A stretch of DNA of 64,000 nucleotides from Pseudomonas paraglycinae (GCF_021601625.1 NZ_BQHR01000002.1:124001-188000); one strand, 5' to 3'. Shown: positions 18,757-27,542, counted from the stretch's first letter. The notes: generated by a model not told the origin, from the letters alone. Numbers and translations are program-made.

Positions 18757-19926
18757 TTAAAGACCGGCAGCCATGGCTTTGTCGATCAGCCAGTTCAGGT
18801 TCGGACCACGGTCGCTGTTGACTTCCACCGGGCGGCCGGCGAAGCGGCTGTCCAGCGGCTCGTCAGGCTGGATCTGCACACGGATGTCGGAGGACAGGTC
18901 GGCGCTTTTCAGGCTGGTGCTGCTGACGATCTTGCCGGTGCGGGTCTTGTCTTCGCCGGCGATCTGGAAACTCACCGGGGTGCCCGGACGCACGTCGCCG
19001 AACTGGCGATAGGAGAAGCGCGCATCGACGGTGGCCTGGGTGTTGCGCGGCACCAGTTGGAAGATCACGTCGCCCTTGCTCGCGTATTGACCGTCGGCCA
19101 CCAGTTGCTGGGCCACGGTGCAATCGCAGGGCGAGGTCAGGGTGCCGGTCATCTGCTTGCCGAACAGTTCTTCAACCTTGGCCGGGGACAGTTGATCTTC
19201 TTCCAGGTGACCTTTGAGTACGTCGAGCATGCTGGTGCTGAACGTCGCCAGCGGTGCGCCCTTTGCGGCGACGCCGTCGGACTTCACCAGGCTCTGCACG
19301 GTGCCGTCGCGCGGCATGGTGATGTTCATGCCCGGCACGCTGACCAGACCGGCCTGGGCGTGGCTGACGAAGTACATGCTGTACACCGATTTGAAAATGA
19401 AACCCGCCGCCACCAGGCCGACCGCGAAGATACCGGCGCTGAAGGTCACCGCTTTCAGACGCCCGAACGGGGTCATGCCGGAGTCGCCGTCCTTGACCTT
19501 GCGCGCCTTGGTGAAGTTGTCGCGCTGCAGGGTCGCCAGCACTTCACCGATGCTGACGATGTCGCCGGCCAGGTGCGAAGTGATCAGGTGACGCAGGGTC
19601 GAAATGTCCTGCGGTTCAAGGTTCTGGAACTGGCAACCAGCACGACCCGTCTGGCGGTCGTAGGAGCGCACTTGCAGTTCAACGTCCATGGCCAGGCCGA
19701 GGTTGTCGATGACGAACTGCAGACGCGCCTTGTACACCTCGCCGACGGTCAGCGGCAGTTGTCCGGCGTTGAACGCCAGACCACCGGCGGACAGGTCGAG
19801 GACCCGCGCTTCAACCGGAGTCCGGTCGGGGCCGAAGAAACGCAGCTTGGCCGGGATTTTGACCCGGGCGTGCTGACGCTGGGCTTCGGATTCATGCACT
19901 ACGTTGGCGTTGACGGCGGTATTCAT
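18757..19926 (-). CDS. alg44: Alg44, c-di-GMP-binding co-polymerase
   Basis: The 389-residue protein carries an N-terminal cytoplasmic PilZ domain: R-Q-H-A-R near residue 20 and D-L-S-A-G-G near residue 45, the two c-di-GMP contact motifs. One transmembrane helix (TFSAGIFAVGLVAAGFIF) and a periplasmic HlyD-like domain follow. Binding of c-di-GMP to PilZ is needed for polymerisation by Alg8. AAGGAA precedes the ATG. It makes alginate output dependent on cellular c-di-GMP. Confidence 0.96.
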   Translation of the reverse strand: MNTAVNANVVHESEAQRQHARVKIPAKLRFFGPDRTPVEARVLDLSAGGLAFNAGQLPLTVGEVYKARLQFVIDNLGLAMDVELQVRSYDRQTGRAGCQFQNLEPQDISTLRHLITSHLAGDIVSIGEVLATLQRDNFTKARKVKDGDSGMTPFGRLKAVTFSAGIFAVGLVAAGFIFKSVYSMYFVSHAQAGLVSVPGMNITMPRDGTVQSLVKSDGVAAKGAPLATFSTSMLDVLKGHLEEDQLSPAKVEELFGKQMTGTLTSPCDCTVAQQLVADGQYASKGDVIFQLVPRNTQATVDARFSYRQFGDVRPGTPVSFQIAGEDKTRTGKIVSSTSLKSADLSSDIRVQIQPDEPLDSRFAGRPVEVNSDRGPNLNWLIDKAMAAGL

Positions 19927-19961
19927 GGGGGCGATTTCCTTGTTAATTCAATAGGGGCAGG

Positions 19962-21443
19962 TCAGACCATCATCAGCAGCACGGCGACGAAAATGCTGCC
20001 GGCGGAGAAGGTCATGGTCCGAGACGACCAGGTGTTGAACCAACGTTGAAAGCTGGCGAGATCACGGGTCAGGGAAGTGGGTTGTCGGGTCCAGGATTGT
20101 TGGTCGAGGCGGAAGAACACGTAGATCTTCACCAGCGCGCCGACGATCTGGTTGTAATAGAGAATCGCCGGGTAGGCCGGACCGATCCGGTGGCCCGAGC
20201 AGGACAGCAACAGCGTCAGAATCAGACGGGTGATGCCGATCCACAGCAGGTAAACCAGGATGAACGCGGTGCCGTACTTGAAGCTGGCGATGATCGCCAC
20301 GGTCAGGCCGAGCAAGGATGTCCACATCGATACGCGCTGGTCGAACAGCACCACCGAGGTGAAGGCGCCGAGGCGTTTTACACCCAGGCCCAGCGCTCGC
20401 GAGTTCTGGCGCAGGTTGTTGCCGTACCAACGGAACATCAGTTTGCGGCTGGCCTTGATGAAGCTCTTTTCGGGCGGGTGTTCAACGGTGTTGATCGCGG
20501 CATCCGGCACGTAGAAGGTGTCGTAGCCCAGGCGCATCAGGCTGAACCAGCTCGACTTGTCGTCGCCGGTCAGGAACTTGAATCGGCCCAGGCGCCAGTG
20601 TTGCAGCGAGTCGCTTTCGACGTCGGCGATGAATTCCGGGTTGGTGACCACGGTGGCGCGGAACACCGACATGCGGCCGGTCATGGTCAGCACGCGTTTG
20701 GACAGGGCCATCGAGCACATGTTGATGTGGCGCTGGGCGAAACGCAGCTTGTGCCATTCGCTCATGATGTAGCCGCCGCGCACTTCGCAAAATTCGTTGG
20801 TGGTCAGGCCGCCGACGTTGCCGAACATCTGGAACCACGGCACGGTTTTGCGCACGACGCCTTCGCCGAGCACGGTGTCGCCGTCGATCACGGCCACCAC
20901 GGCGCGGTCGTCCGGCAGGTGACGGGAGATCGCGCGGAAACCATAGGCCAGGCCATCGCGTTTGCCGGTGCCGGGAATGCGCACGAAGTCGAGTTTCACC
21001 CGGTCTGGCGGATTCATCCGCGCCCACAGTGCCTTGACCAGCAGCTCGTCCGACATTTCGACGATCGAGCAGACCACGGTGGTCGGCAGTTCGCAGTCGA
21101 TGGCTTCGCGGATCACCGAGCTGTAAACCTGCGCGGTGGTCAACGCGTCGATGCGGAAACTGGTGACCATCAGAAACACATGCGACGGGTCCGCCGCTTT
21201 ACCCAGCTTGCGAACCTTGCGGCGCAGGTGCGGGTAGACGATGTAGAGAAAAATCATGCCGCGTACAAAGTGCGTGGCACCCATCGAATAGCGCCAGATA
21301 CCTACGGCGCCAATCAGGAAAATGAAGTCCTTCGACTCGGAGTCGAATGTGGACGTGGGCAGCATCAGGGCCAGGCCCATCAGCAGGCTCAGAAACAAAA
21401 GCCAGCCGGCGGATTGCAGAAAAAAATGTTTGAGCTTGGACAT
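19962..21443 (-). CDS. alg8: Alg8, mannuronan synthase (GT2 glycosyltransferase)
   Basis: The 493-residue inner-membrane processive glycosyltransferase polymerises GDP-mannuronate. It has N-terminal membrane helices, a cytoplasmic GT2 domain with the D-G-D motif ([14 protein letters not shown]), [20 protein letters not shown] for acceptor binding, and C-terminal helices. Two starts are possible. The ATG at 21443 has a weak GGA eight bases upstream and begins MSKLKHFF; the ATG at 21452 adds three residues and has no site. Alg44 follows and supplies c-di-GMP control. Confidence 0.96.
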   Translation of the reverse strand: MSKLKHFFLQSAGWLLFLSLLMGLALMLPTSTFDSESKDFIFLIGAVGIWRYSMGATHFVRGMIFLYIVYPHLRRKVRKLGKAADPSHVFLMVTSFRIDALTTAQVYSSVIREAIDCELPTTVVCSIVEMSDELLVKALWARMNPPDRVKLDFVRIPGTGKRDGLAYGFRAISRHLPDDRAVVAVIDGDTVLGEGVVRKTVPWFQMFGNVGGLTTNEFCEVRGGYIMSEWHKLRFAQRHINMCSMALSKRVLTMTGRMSVFRATVVTNPEFIADVESDSLQHWRLGRFKFLTGDDKSSWFSLMRLGYDTFYVPDAAINTVEHPPEKSFIKASRKLMFRWYGNNLRQNSRALGLGVKRLGAFTSVVLFDQRVSMWTSLLGLTVAIIASFKYGTAFILVYLLWIGITRLILTLLLSCSGHRIGPAYPAILYYNQIVGALVKIYVFFRLDQQSWTRQPTSLTRDLASFQRWFNTWSSRTMTFSAGSIFVAVLLMMV

Positions 21444-21467
21444 GACCGTCATCCGAAGGTGATGGGG

Positions 21468-21508
21468 GCTTCAAGCCGCCCGCCGATTCACGGCGTGCGG
21501 CCTGAAGC
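21468..21508 (-). promoter_or_regulatory. Intercistronic inverted repeat between algD and alg8
   Basis: GCTTCAAGCCGC and GCGGCCTGAAGC pair with one mismatch, and the loop contains a further GCCG/CGGC pair. In the operon mRNA this would form a stable stem just after algD. It could affect 3' stability or expression of algD relative to downstream genes; no T-run follows. Confidence 0.5.
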
Positions 21509-21526
21509 TCGAGGCTTGCTGCTGCG

Positions 21527-22843
21527 TTACCAGCAGATCCCTTCGGTACGGCTACCAGCGCTGGTGGCCTTGGACATGAAGCCCACCAGGTCGATCACCT
21601 GCTTGCCCTGCGGCGCTTCTTCGGCCAGGGCGCGGAACTTCTCGTCGCGGTTGCCGAGGATGATCACGTCGGAGTTGTCGATCACCGAATCGAAGTCCGA
21701 ATTGAGCAGGGACGATACGTGCGGGATCTTCGACTCGATGTAGTCCTTGTTCGCGCCGTGGACACGAGCGTACTGGACGTTGCTGTCGTAGATGCTCAGG
21801 TCGTAGCCCTTGCCGATCAGCATCTCGGCCAGTTCCACCAGCGGACTTTCGCGCAGGTCGTCGGTGCCGGCCTTGAAGCTCAGACCGAGCAGGGCGACTT
21901 TGCGTTTGTCGTGGCTTTCAACGATGTCGAAGGCGTTCTGCACTTGCGATTCGTTGCTGCGCATCAGCGAGTTGAGCAGCGGCGCTTCGACGTCCAGGGA
22001 ACCGGCGCGGTAGGTCAGGGCGCGCACATCTTTCGGCAGGCACGAACCGCCGAAGGCGAAGCCCGGGCGCATGTAGTACTGGGACAGGTTGAGGGTCTTG
22101 TCCTGGCAGACCACGTCCATCACTTCGCGGCCATCGACGCCCACAGCTTTGGCGATGTTGCCGATCTCGTTGGCGAAGGTCACTTTGGTGGCGTGCCAGA
22201 CGTTGCAGGTGTACTTGATCATCTCGGCGACGGCGATGTCCTTGCGGATGATCGGTGCGTCGAGTTCTTCGTACAGCGATTGCAGAACGTCACCCGACGC
22301 CTTGTCGAACTCGCCGATGACGGTCATCGGTGGCAGGTCGTAGTCGGCGATTGCGGTGGATTCACGCAGGAACTCAGGGTTCACGGCGACACCGAAATCA
22401 ACGCCGGCTTTCTTGCCGGAGCAGTCTTCGAGGATCGGGATGACAACGTTTGCCACGGTGCCCGGCAATACGGTGCTGCGCACCACGATGGTGTGGCGGG
22501 TGGACTTTTCACGCAGGACAAAACCGATCTCGCGGCATACCGCTTCGATGTAGTTCAGTTCCAGGTCGCCGTTCTTTTTGCTCGGCGTACCGACGCAGAT
22601 CATCGACAGGTCGGTGTCGCGAATCGCTTCGGCGAAGTTGGTCGTGCCGCGCAGACGACCGGTCTGAATACCTTGTGCCAGCAACTCGCCCAGGCCCGGT
22701 TCGACAATGGGAGATTTGCCAGCGTTGATCATGTCGATCTTGTCTTTGGCAACATCGACGCCCACTACGTCGTGGCCCCGAGCAGACAGGCAACCGGCAC
22801 ATACTGCGCCAACGTAACCCAAACCAAATATGCTGATGCGCAT
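21527..22843 (-). CDS. algD: AlgD, GDP-mannose 6-dehydrogenase
   Basis: The 438-residue enzyme commits GDP-mannose to alginate, oxidising it twice with NAD+ to GDP-mannuronate. The Rossmann motif GLGYVG is at residues 7-12, and the catalytic cysteine lies in GGSCLPKD near residue 268. The C-terminal UDP-binding-type domain is intact. It is the first gene of the operon, with an AGAGG site before the ATG and an approximately 470-base leader from the AlgU-type promoter. Confidence 0.97.
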   Translation of the reverse strand: MRISIFGLGYVGAVCAGCLSARGHDVVGVDVAKDKIDMINAGKSPIVEPGLGELLAQGIQTGRLRGTTNFAEAIRDTDLSMICVGTPSKKNGDLELNYIEAVCREIGFVLREKSTRHTIVVRSTVLPGTVANVVIPILEDCSGKKAGVDFGVAVNPEFLRESTAIADYDLPPMTVIGEFDKASGDVLQSLYEELDAPIIRKDIAVAEMIKYTCNVWHATKVTFANEIGNIAKAVGVDGREVMDVVCQDKTLNLSQYYMRPGFAFGGSCLPKDVRALTYRAGSLDVEAPLLNSLMRSNESQVQNAFDIVESHDKRKVALLGLSFKAGTDDLRESPLVELAEMLIGKGYDLSIYDSNVQYARVHGANKDYIESKIPHVSSLLNSDFDSVIDNSDVIILGNRDEKFRALAEEAPQGKQVIDLVGFMSKATSAGSRTEGICW

Positions 22844-22961
22844 CGCAATTACCTCTGTATATATCAGGCCTTAGAGGGCCGGAGTTAATGGTGTTCAGCG
22901 TTCATTAGTGCACTCGAAAGTGCGGCATACAGGCGCCACAATGCCGTGTGCAGGCATACTT

Positions 22962-22968
22962 AAGTTCC
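22962..22968 (-). promoter_or_regulatory. Second GGAACTT hexamer in algD leader
   Basis: The minus strand reads GGAACTT, a perfect AlgU -35 element, about 120 bases before algD. The bases 16-17 positions further on do not form a good -10, so this is a weak candidate. Confidence 0.25.
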
Positions 22969-23316
22969 GAGTGTCTAAATAAGTGCACTCAAGATGTGCG
23001 CAACCAGGCCTTGTTGTTATGACGTGCCCTGTTATGCAGCCGATCTTCTTTGGAGAAGACTCTTGTGCAATCGTCTTGCGCGCTCGATGTCAGGATGAAA
23101 GTCCCGTAAATCAAGCGGTTGGGTGCTCAGGTGAGCACGTTTATAAGGGCGCGGCCATGGCCTTTGTAGGGGATATTAATGGTGCGTATCTCCTGTCCAT
23201 CGTCTGCTTTGAGACTAGTTAGTCATCTAGACAAGTTGCTGTGACAACTTGGTTACATGGCTATCTGCTCCGCGTAAGTTATCTCGTACAAACTCGGCGA
23301 GAATCGTTACCGGTGG

Positions 23317-23344
23317 TATGAGCTATGCATTCGGACGAAGTTCC
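23317..23344 (-). promoter_or_regulatory. AlgU (sigma-22/RpoE-type) promoter of the alginate operon
   Basis: On the minus strand GGAACTT is followed by a 16-base spacer and TCATA, close to the AlgU consensus GAACTT-N16/17-TCtgA. Transcription would begin near 23310, leaving an approximately 467-base leader before algD. This resembles the several-hundred-base leader known for P. aeruginosa algD. Confidence 0.7.
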
Positions 23345-23467
23345 TGTCCGCTCATCGCGAAATCTGAAATTTCTTGAAATATTGTCGGAGATGGCACCAG
23401 TATCAATTTGATAGCAATTTCGTTTTCGACCTTTAATAACAGGCGAAAAATCACGTTAGATAGTTTT

Positions 23468-23502
23468 GTGCCACTACGGTGAAAAAATTTAGGTGCCACT
23501 AC
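23468..23502. repeat. Tandem GTGCCACTAC direct repeats upstream of algD promoter
   Basis: GTGCCACTAC occurs at 23468 and again at 23493, each followed by an A-rich tract. The 25-base period is about two and a half helical turns. They lie about 125 bases upstream of the AlgU-type -35 and could be binding sites for an alginate regulator. Confidence 0.45.
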
Positions 23503-23614
23503 TGAAAAAAATGATCAGTGTCGAGTGAAACTAATCTTAGAAAAGACAGGGATGTTTTTCTGGCGCCAGTAAAATGGCGAAATGTGGCGGGGGTTTTTTG
23601 ACATCGTGCGAGCT

Positions 23615-23642
23615 GCACGACTCTTCATATAAAGAGTCGTGC
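23615..23642. repeat. Perfect 11-bp hairpin after yaaA
   Basis: GCACGACTCTT and AAGAGTCGTGC flank a 6-base loop, starting 13 bases past the yaaA stop. No T-run follows on the yaaA strand, so it is either an atypical terminator or a protein-binding palindrome. Confidence 0.55.
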
Positions 23643-23654
23643 ATTAGGCATGCT

Positions 23655-24434
23655 TTATTCGGGGGCGTGATCGCGTAGAAACACCAGATTATCCGGTTTC
23701 GATTGCTCGGCGCTGTAGCGATAACCCTGCACATCGAACTGCTTGAGCAGGGCCGGATCGTTGATTTTTTCCTGGATCACGAAGCGGCTCATCAGGCCCC
23801 GGGCTTTCTTGGCGTAGAAGCTGATGATCTTGTACTGGCCGTTTTTCAGGTCCTTGAATTCGGTGTTGATGATCCGCGCATTCAAGGCTGTGCGTTTGAC
23901 CGCCGAGAAGTATTCGTTGGACGCCAGGTTCAGCAACACGTCGTCGCCCTGGTCGGCCAGCGCTTCATTCAGCCATTCGCTGATGCGCGTGCCCCAGAAG
24001 GCGTACAAGTCCTTGCCACGGGCGTTGGCCAGTTTGGTGCCCATTTCCAGGCGATACGGCTGCATCAGGTCGAGCGGCCGCAGCAGGCCGTAAAGGCCGG
24101 AGAGCATGCGCAGGTGCTGTTGCGCGTAGTCGAAATCGGCTTCGCTGAACGACTGGGCATCAAGTCCGGTGTAGACGTCGCCCTTGAAGGCCAGCAGTGC
24201 CTGTTTGGCGTTTTCCGGGGTGAACGCCGGTGTCCAGCTGCCGAAACGCGCGGCGTTGAGACCGCCGATCTTGTCGGACACGTGCATCAGTTCGCTGATC
24301 TGCGCCGGGCTCAGCTCGCGCAGTTGCTGGATCAGTTCCTGGGAATGGTCGAGGTATTGCGGCTGGGTGAAGCGCTGGGTCGCCGGCGGTGTTTCGTAAT
24401 CGAGGGTCTTGGCGGGGGAAATCACCATCAGCAT
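23655..24434 (-). CDS. yaaA: YaaA, peroxide-stress resistance protein (DUF328)
   Basis: The 259-residue protein starts with [17 protein letters not shown], the UPF0246 signature, and keeps [21 protein letters not shown] and [21 protein letters not shown]. In E. coli YaaA is induced by OxyR and lowers intracellular free iron under H2O2; the same role is assumed here. It stands alone between the algD control region and a divergent deacetylase-like gene. Confidence 0.92.
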   Translation of the reverse strand: MLMVISPAKTLDYETPPATQRFTQPQYLDHSQELIQQLRELSPAQISELMHVSDKIGGLNAARFGSWTPAFTPENAKQALLAFKGDVYTGLDAQSFSEADFDYAQQHLRMLSGLYGLLRPLDLMQPYRLEMGTKLANARGKDLYAFWGTRISEWLNEALADQGDDVLLNLASNEYFSAVKRTALNARIINTEFKDLKNGQYKIISFYAKKARGLMSRFVIQEKINDPALLKQFDVQGYRYSAEQSKPDNLVFLRDHAPE

Positions 24435-24572
24435 GAAGTCGTCTCCTTTAATCGTGGGGGCGATTCTAGGGGGTTGGGGCGGATGACTCCAGCTATCGCG
24501 TCCATAGGTGATCGGCGGTTTACGAGCCGGATCGGCTATAGTGCGGCGCGGGTTTTGTTATGGAGACACCCT

Positions 24573-25697
24573 TTGCGCATTGTTCTTTTCTTCACCGCAT
24601 GGCTGTTGAGCGTCGGTGCCGTTGCGGCGCCGGGCGATATCGCGACGCTGGATCGCGGCAGCTGGCCGGAAAAACTCGACAATCCGACCCTGTTCGATGT
24701 CGCCTCGCGGGCGGAAATCCTGATGTTCGCCCGCGGCCTGCTCGGCACCGAAGCGCTGGACGAAGCGGCGCTCGCCCAGCGTCTGGGGCTGCGCACGGTC
24801 AATCTGGATGCAATCAACAGCCTGCGCGAGCGCCTGTGGCAGCGGCTGCTGGCCAACTACAACTTTGCCCAGCAAAGCTGCGATCAGGACGCCTCGTTCT
24901 GCTTCCTCGTCGAAGACCTGCCGACCCTGCGCGAGCAGGCCGCCAAATTCGTGGTCAGCGACGAAAGCTATTACACCAAGTGGGCCGAGCCGAGCCGGAT
25001 CTTCCACCTGCAATACCTCGATGAGCTGATGCGCAAGGCTGCGCTGTCGCCGCAGACCAGCAGCGAACTCGATCATTTCGGAGACTACGAGCGCAACGGC
25101 GACGACATGCACGATCGCTTGTTTCTGCTGAGTTTCGACAGCGCCGCCAACCTGCAACCGGACAACACCGACTGGCTCGCCGAGTACCTGCGCAAGTCGA
25201 ACCTGAGCGGCACCTTTTTCATGCTGGGCAAGGATGTTCAGGCGCGGCTGGCCGACCGTTCCGTCAGCAGCCTGCAAGCGGCGTTTTCGCAGCAGTGCGT
25301 CGGCGTGCAGGGCTGGGAGTTCCGCTCCCACAGCCACTGGCAGGACTGGCAGGATTCGGTGCGGCGCAGTGCCGATCTGGTCAAGAACAAGTTGCCGGAG
25401 AACTACGTGCCGCTGTTCCGTCCACCGGAAGGGCAACGTCGTAGCGATGCCCGGAGCTTTTTCAACAGCCAGGGCCTGCAAGTGGCGCTGTGGGACATCG
25501 ATGCCCAGGACGGCGCCGGCAAGCTCAAGGGCGCTCCGAGCGCGCAGCGGGTGCTGACCCTGATGCTGCTGTGGCGGCACGGGGTGATCAATTTCAACAT
25601 GAAGCAGGATGCGGTAAAGACCGCGTTGCCGTGGCTGATCACGCAAACCGCGCAAAGCGGCATCGGCTGGGAAGACTGTCAGGACGCGTTTCGCTGA
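24573..25697 (+). CDS. Polysaccharide deacetylase-like exported protein with altered metal site
   Basis: The 374-residue protein has a signal peptide (IVLFFTAWLLSVGAVAA) and a NodB-like domain in its C-terminal half. The TTG at 24573 is chosen because GGAG lies seven bases upstream and the signal peptide begins there; the frame stays open far upstream only as antisense of yaaA. Motif 1 is LSFDSA (D189, S190) instead of TFDDG, so the usual metal-binding second Asp is Ser. Motif 2 is RSHSHW (H253, H255), motif 3 FRPPEG (R283), and a late WDIDAQD follows. The catalytic Asp remains, but normal metal coordination is doubtful. Substrate unknown. Confidence 0.75.
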   Translation: MRIVLFFTAWLLSVGAVAAPGDIATLDRGSWPEKLDNPTLFDVASRAEILMFARGLLGTEALDEAALAQRLGLRTVNLDAINSLRERLWQRLLANYNFAQQSCDQDASFCFLVEDLPTLREQAAKFVVSDESYYTKWAEPSRIFHLQYLDELMRKAALSPQTSSELDHFGDYERNGDDMHDRLFLLSFDSAANLQPDNTDWLAEYLRKSNLSGTFFMLGKDVQARLADRSVSSLQAAFSQQCVGVQGWEFRSHSHWQDWQDSVRRSADLVKNKLPENYVPLFRPPEGQRRSDARSFFNSQGLQVALWDIDAQDGAGKLKGAPSAQRVLTLMLLWRHGVINFNMKQDAVKTALPWLITQTAQSGIGWEDCQDAFR

Positions 25698-26046
25698 AAA
25701 ACGGCAAGAGCCCGGAAACATTGGGCTTGGGATGAATTTTTTGCAGAATTCGATGCAGGCGGACTTCCGACTCTAACGGGGGCAGGGCGGTCCGCCAAGG
25801 GCTTTTCGTCACTTTGCAAAATAAACTTCAAAAAAGCGTCAAAGTGCTTTTTTCTGTCACGGGTTTTGGAGTATTACGAAGTCAGACCGCCGAAACCTGC
25901 AACACAGGTGGCGTCTTCCAAGACCCATTTTGTGTGCGGTTCACCTGCTATCCCGACAAAAGCTGTGCAGGTGGATTCGGCAGTCACTTCGAGGCGCAGC
26001 ACCGCCGAGGTATTGCGTCGAATGGCTCCCACAAAGGTGACCGAGT
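25698..26046. other. Noncoding gap between deacetylase-like gene and phoH-like gene
   Basis: About 350 bases without a supported gene. It contains an A/T-rich stem-loop near 25830 that may end the upstream transcript. The remainder is presumed promoter and leader of the PIN-PhoH gene; I could not place a confident promoter. Confidence 0.5.
25810..25853 (+). terminator. Weak terminator-like stem with an overlapping alternative pairing
   Basis: AAAAAAGC and GCTTTTTT pair around an 8-base loop and end in a T-run. The loop-proximal CAAAGTG can instead pair with CACTTTG at 25810. The stem is mostly A-T and therefore weak. Confidence 0.35.
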
Positions 26047-27441
26047 ATGGATGATCACGGACGTAGCCCTTCCTCCAACCAGCCAATCCTTTATGTACTC
26101 GATACCAACGTACTGATTCACGATCCAAACGCCCTGCTGAATTTCGAAGAACACCACGTCGCGATCCCGATGACCGTGCTTGAAGAGCTGGACAAGCTCA
26201 AGAGCGGGCATCACAGCGTGGCCGCCGAATGCCGTCAGGCTATCCGGCTGATCGACAAGACCCTGGGCGATGCTTCACCCGATGATGTCGAACAGGGCGT
26301 GCCGATCCAGCGCGGCAAGGGCGGCCCGAAGGGCTTGCTGTCGATTCTGATGAGCAAGCAGGCCGAATCGAACCTGATTCTGCCCGAGCATCTGAACGAC
26401 AACAAAATCATCAACCAGCTGATCGACCTGCATACCCGCGACCCGAAAAAACCGGTGGTGCTCGTTACCAAAGACATCAACATGCGCCTCAAGGCGCGCG
26501 CCTGCGGGATCGACGCCGAGGACTACAGCACCGACCAGTTGGTTGACGACGTGTCCCTGCTGCCCAACGGCTATCACAACATGACCGGCTCCTTCTGGGA
26601 CCGCGTGAGCAAGGTCGAAACCCGTCAGGACCACGGCCGCACCTGGCATCAGGTACAGCTGATCGACAACCTGCCTGCCGTGCACATCAACGAGTTCATC
26701 ATCGATGAGCAGGGCTTCGTCGGCTGGATCAAGGAGATCGAAGAAGACAAGCTGCTGATCCTCGACCTGCACCAGGAACCGCTGTTGCATCAGGAAGCCT
26801 GGGGCCTCAAGCCACGGGACATCTACCAGAGCCTGGCGCTGTACGCGCTGCTGGATCCGGATATTCACCTGGTCAACCTGTCCGGCGCCGCCGGCTCGGG
26901 TAAAACCATTCTGGCGCTGGCCGCGGCGATCGAGCAGACCATGGTCAGCAAGCGCTATCGCCGCATCATCGCCACCCGCAGCGTGCAGGGCCTGGACCAG
27001 GAAATCGGCTTCCTGCCCGGCACCGAGGCGGAAAAAATGGAGCCGTGGCTGGGCGCCATCACCGACAACCTCGAAGCCTTGCACATGGATGACGAAAACA
27101 CCCATGGCAGCGTCGACTACATCCTCAGCAAAGTGCCGTTGCAGTTCAAATCGCTCAACTACATTCGCGGTCGCAGCTTCCAGCAGAGCCTGATCCTGAT
27201 CGACGAATGCCAGAACCTCACGCCGCACCAGATGAAAACCATCATCACCCGGGCCGGCGCCGGTTCCAAAGTGGTGTGCCTGGGCAACCTGGCACAGATC
27301 GATACCCCTTACCTGTCCGCGACCAGCTCCGGGCTGACCTACCTGACCGAACGCTTCAAGGATTTCCCCAACGGTGTGCACATCACCCTGCAAGGGGTGC
27401 CTCGCTCGATCCTGGCCGAATACGCCGAATCGCATCTGTAA
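26047..27441 (+). CDS. PIN-domain / PhoH-family ATPase
   Basis: The 464-residue protein joins an N-terminal PIN nuclease domain (ILYVLDTNVLIHDP with the first acidic site; later VTKDINMRLKARACGIDAEDY with a second) to a C-terminal PhoH P-loop ATPase. Walker A GAAGSGKT is near residue 280 and Walker B LIDECQN further on. This is the YlaK/PhoH2-type architecture, associated with RNA unwinding and cleavage. The ATG is followed by a hydrophilic lead of about 13 residues. A strong terminator lies right after the stop, so it is monocistronic. Confidence 0.9.
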   Translation: MDDHGRSPSSNQPILYVLDTNVLIHDPNALLNFEEHHVAIPMTVLEELDKLKSGHHSVAAECRQAIRLIDKTLGDASPDDVEQGVPIQRGKGGPKGLLSILMSKQAESNLILPEHLNDNKIINQLIDLHTRDPKKPVVLVTKDINMRLKARACGIDAEDYSTDQLVDDVSLLPNGYHNMTGSFWDRVSKVETRQDHGRTWHQVQLIDNLPAVHINEFIIDEQGFVGWIKEIEEDKLLILDLHQEPLLHQEAWGLKPRDIYQSLALYALLDPDIHLVNLSGAAGSGKTILALAAAIEQTMVSKRYRRIIATRSVQGLDQEIGFLPGTEAEKMEPWLGAITDNLEALHMDDENTHGSVDYILSKVPLQFKSLNYIRGRSFQQSLILIDECQNLTPHQMKTIITRAGAGSKVVCLGNLAQIDTPYLSATSSGLTYLTERFKDFPNGVHITLQGVPRSILAEYAESHL

Positions 27442-27452
27442 CCGTCAAACCG

Positions 27453-27484
27453 AACCGGGCGACTGCAAAGTCGCCCGGTTTTTT
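27453..27484 (+). terminator. Intrinsic terminator with GCAA tetraloop
   Basis: A perfect 12-bp stem (AACCGGGCGACT / AGTCGCCCGGTT) is closed by a GNRA-type GCAA loop and followed by six T. It ends the PIN-PhoH transcript. Confidence 0.9.
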
Positions 27485-27521
27485 ATGTGCGCAATTCTGA
27501 CCCCCAGGTTTACAATCGACG

Positions 27522-27535
27522 CTCCTGATCAGGAG
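27522..27535 (+). promoter_or_regulatory. Palindrome enclosing the moaC ribosome-binding site
   Basis: CTCCTGATCAGGAG is a perfect palindrome whose right arm is the AGGAG Shine-Dalgarno sequence of moaC, seven bases before its GTG start. In RNA the site could be paired as CTCCT-GATC-AGGAG, lowering translation, or the palindrome could be bound as DNA. Confidence 0.45.
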
Positions 27536-27542
27536 TAATCCC

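Larger units (their letters stand above)
22844..23654. other. Long noncoding region upstream of algD
   Basis: About 810 bases separate algD from yaaA. They hold an AlgU-type promoter, a second GGAACTT hexamer, a pair of GTGCCACTAC direct repeats, a perfect hairpin near yaaA and no convincing gene. Short open frames inside have no ribosome-binding site and no recognisable product. The AT-rich stretch at 23380-23530 differs from the surrounding GC-rich DNA, as expected for a regulated promoter with upstream binding sites. Confidence 0.7.

Noticed and set aside
17368-20049. 893-codon plus-strand open frame opposite algK, alg44 and alg8
   Set aside because: It is a shadow of GC-rich genes on the other strand: composition rich in Gly/Val/His/Gln, no domain recognised.
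22983-23222. 79-residue open frame on the plus strand in the algD leader
   Set aside because: No ribosome-binding site, no recognisable fold, and it lies antisense in a regulatory region.
23703-24572. Long in-frame extension upstream of the deacetylase-like protein
   Set aside because: It is the antisense of yaaA; the signal peptide and ribosome-binding site place the true start at 24573.
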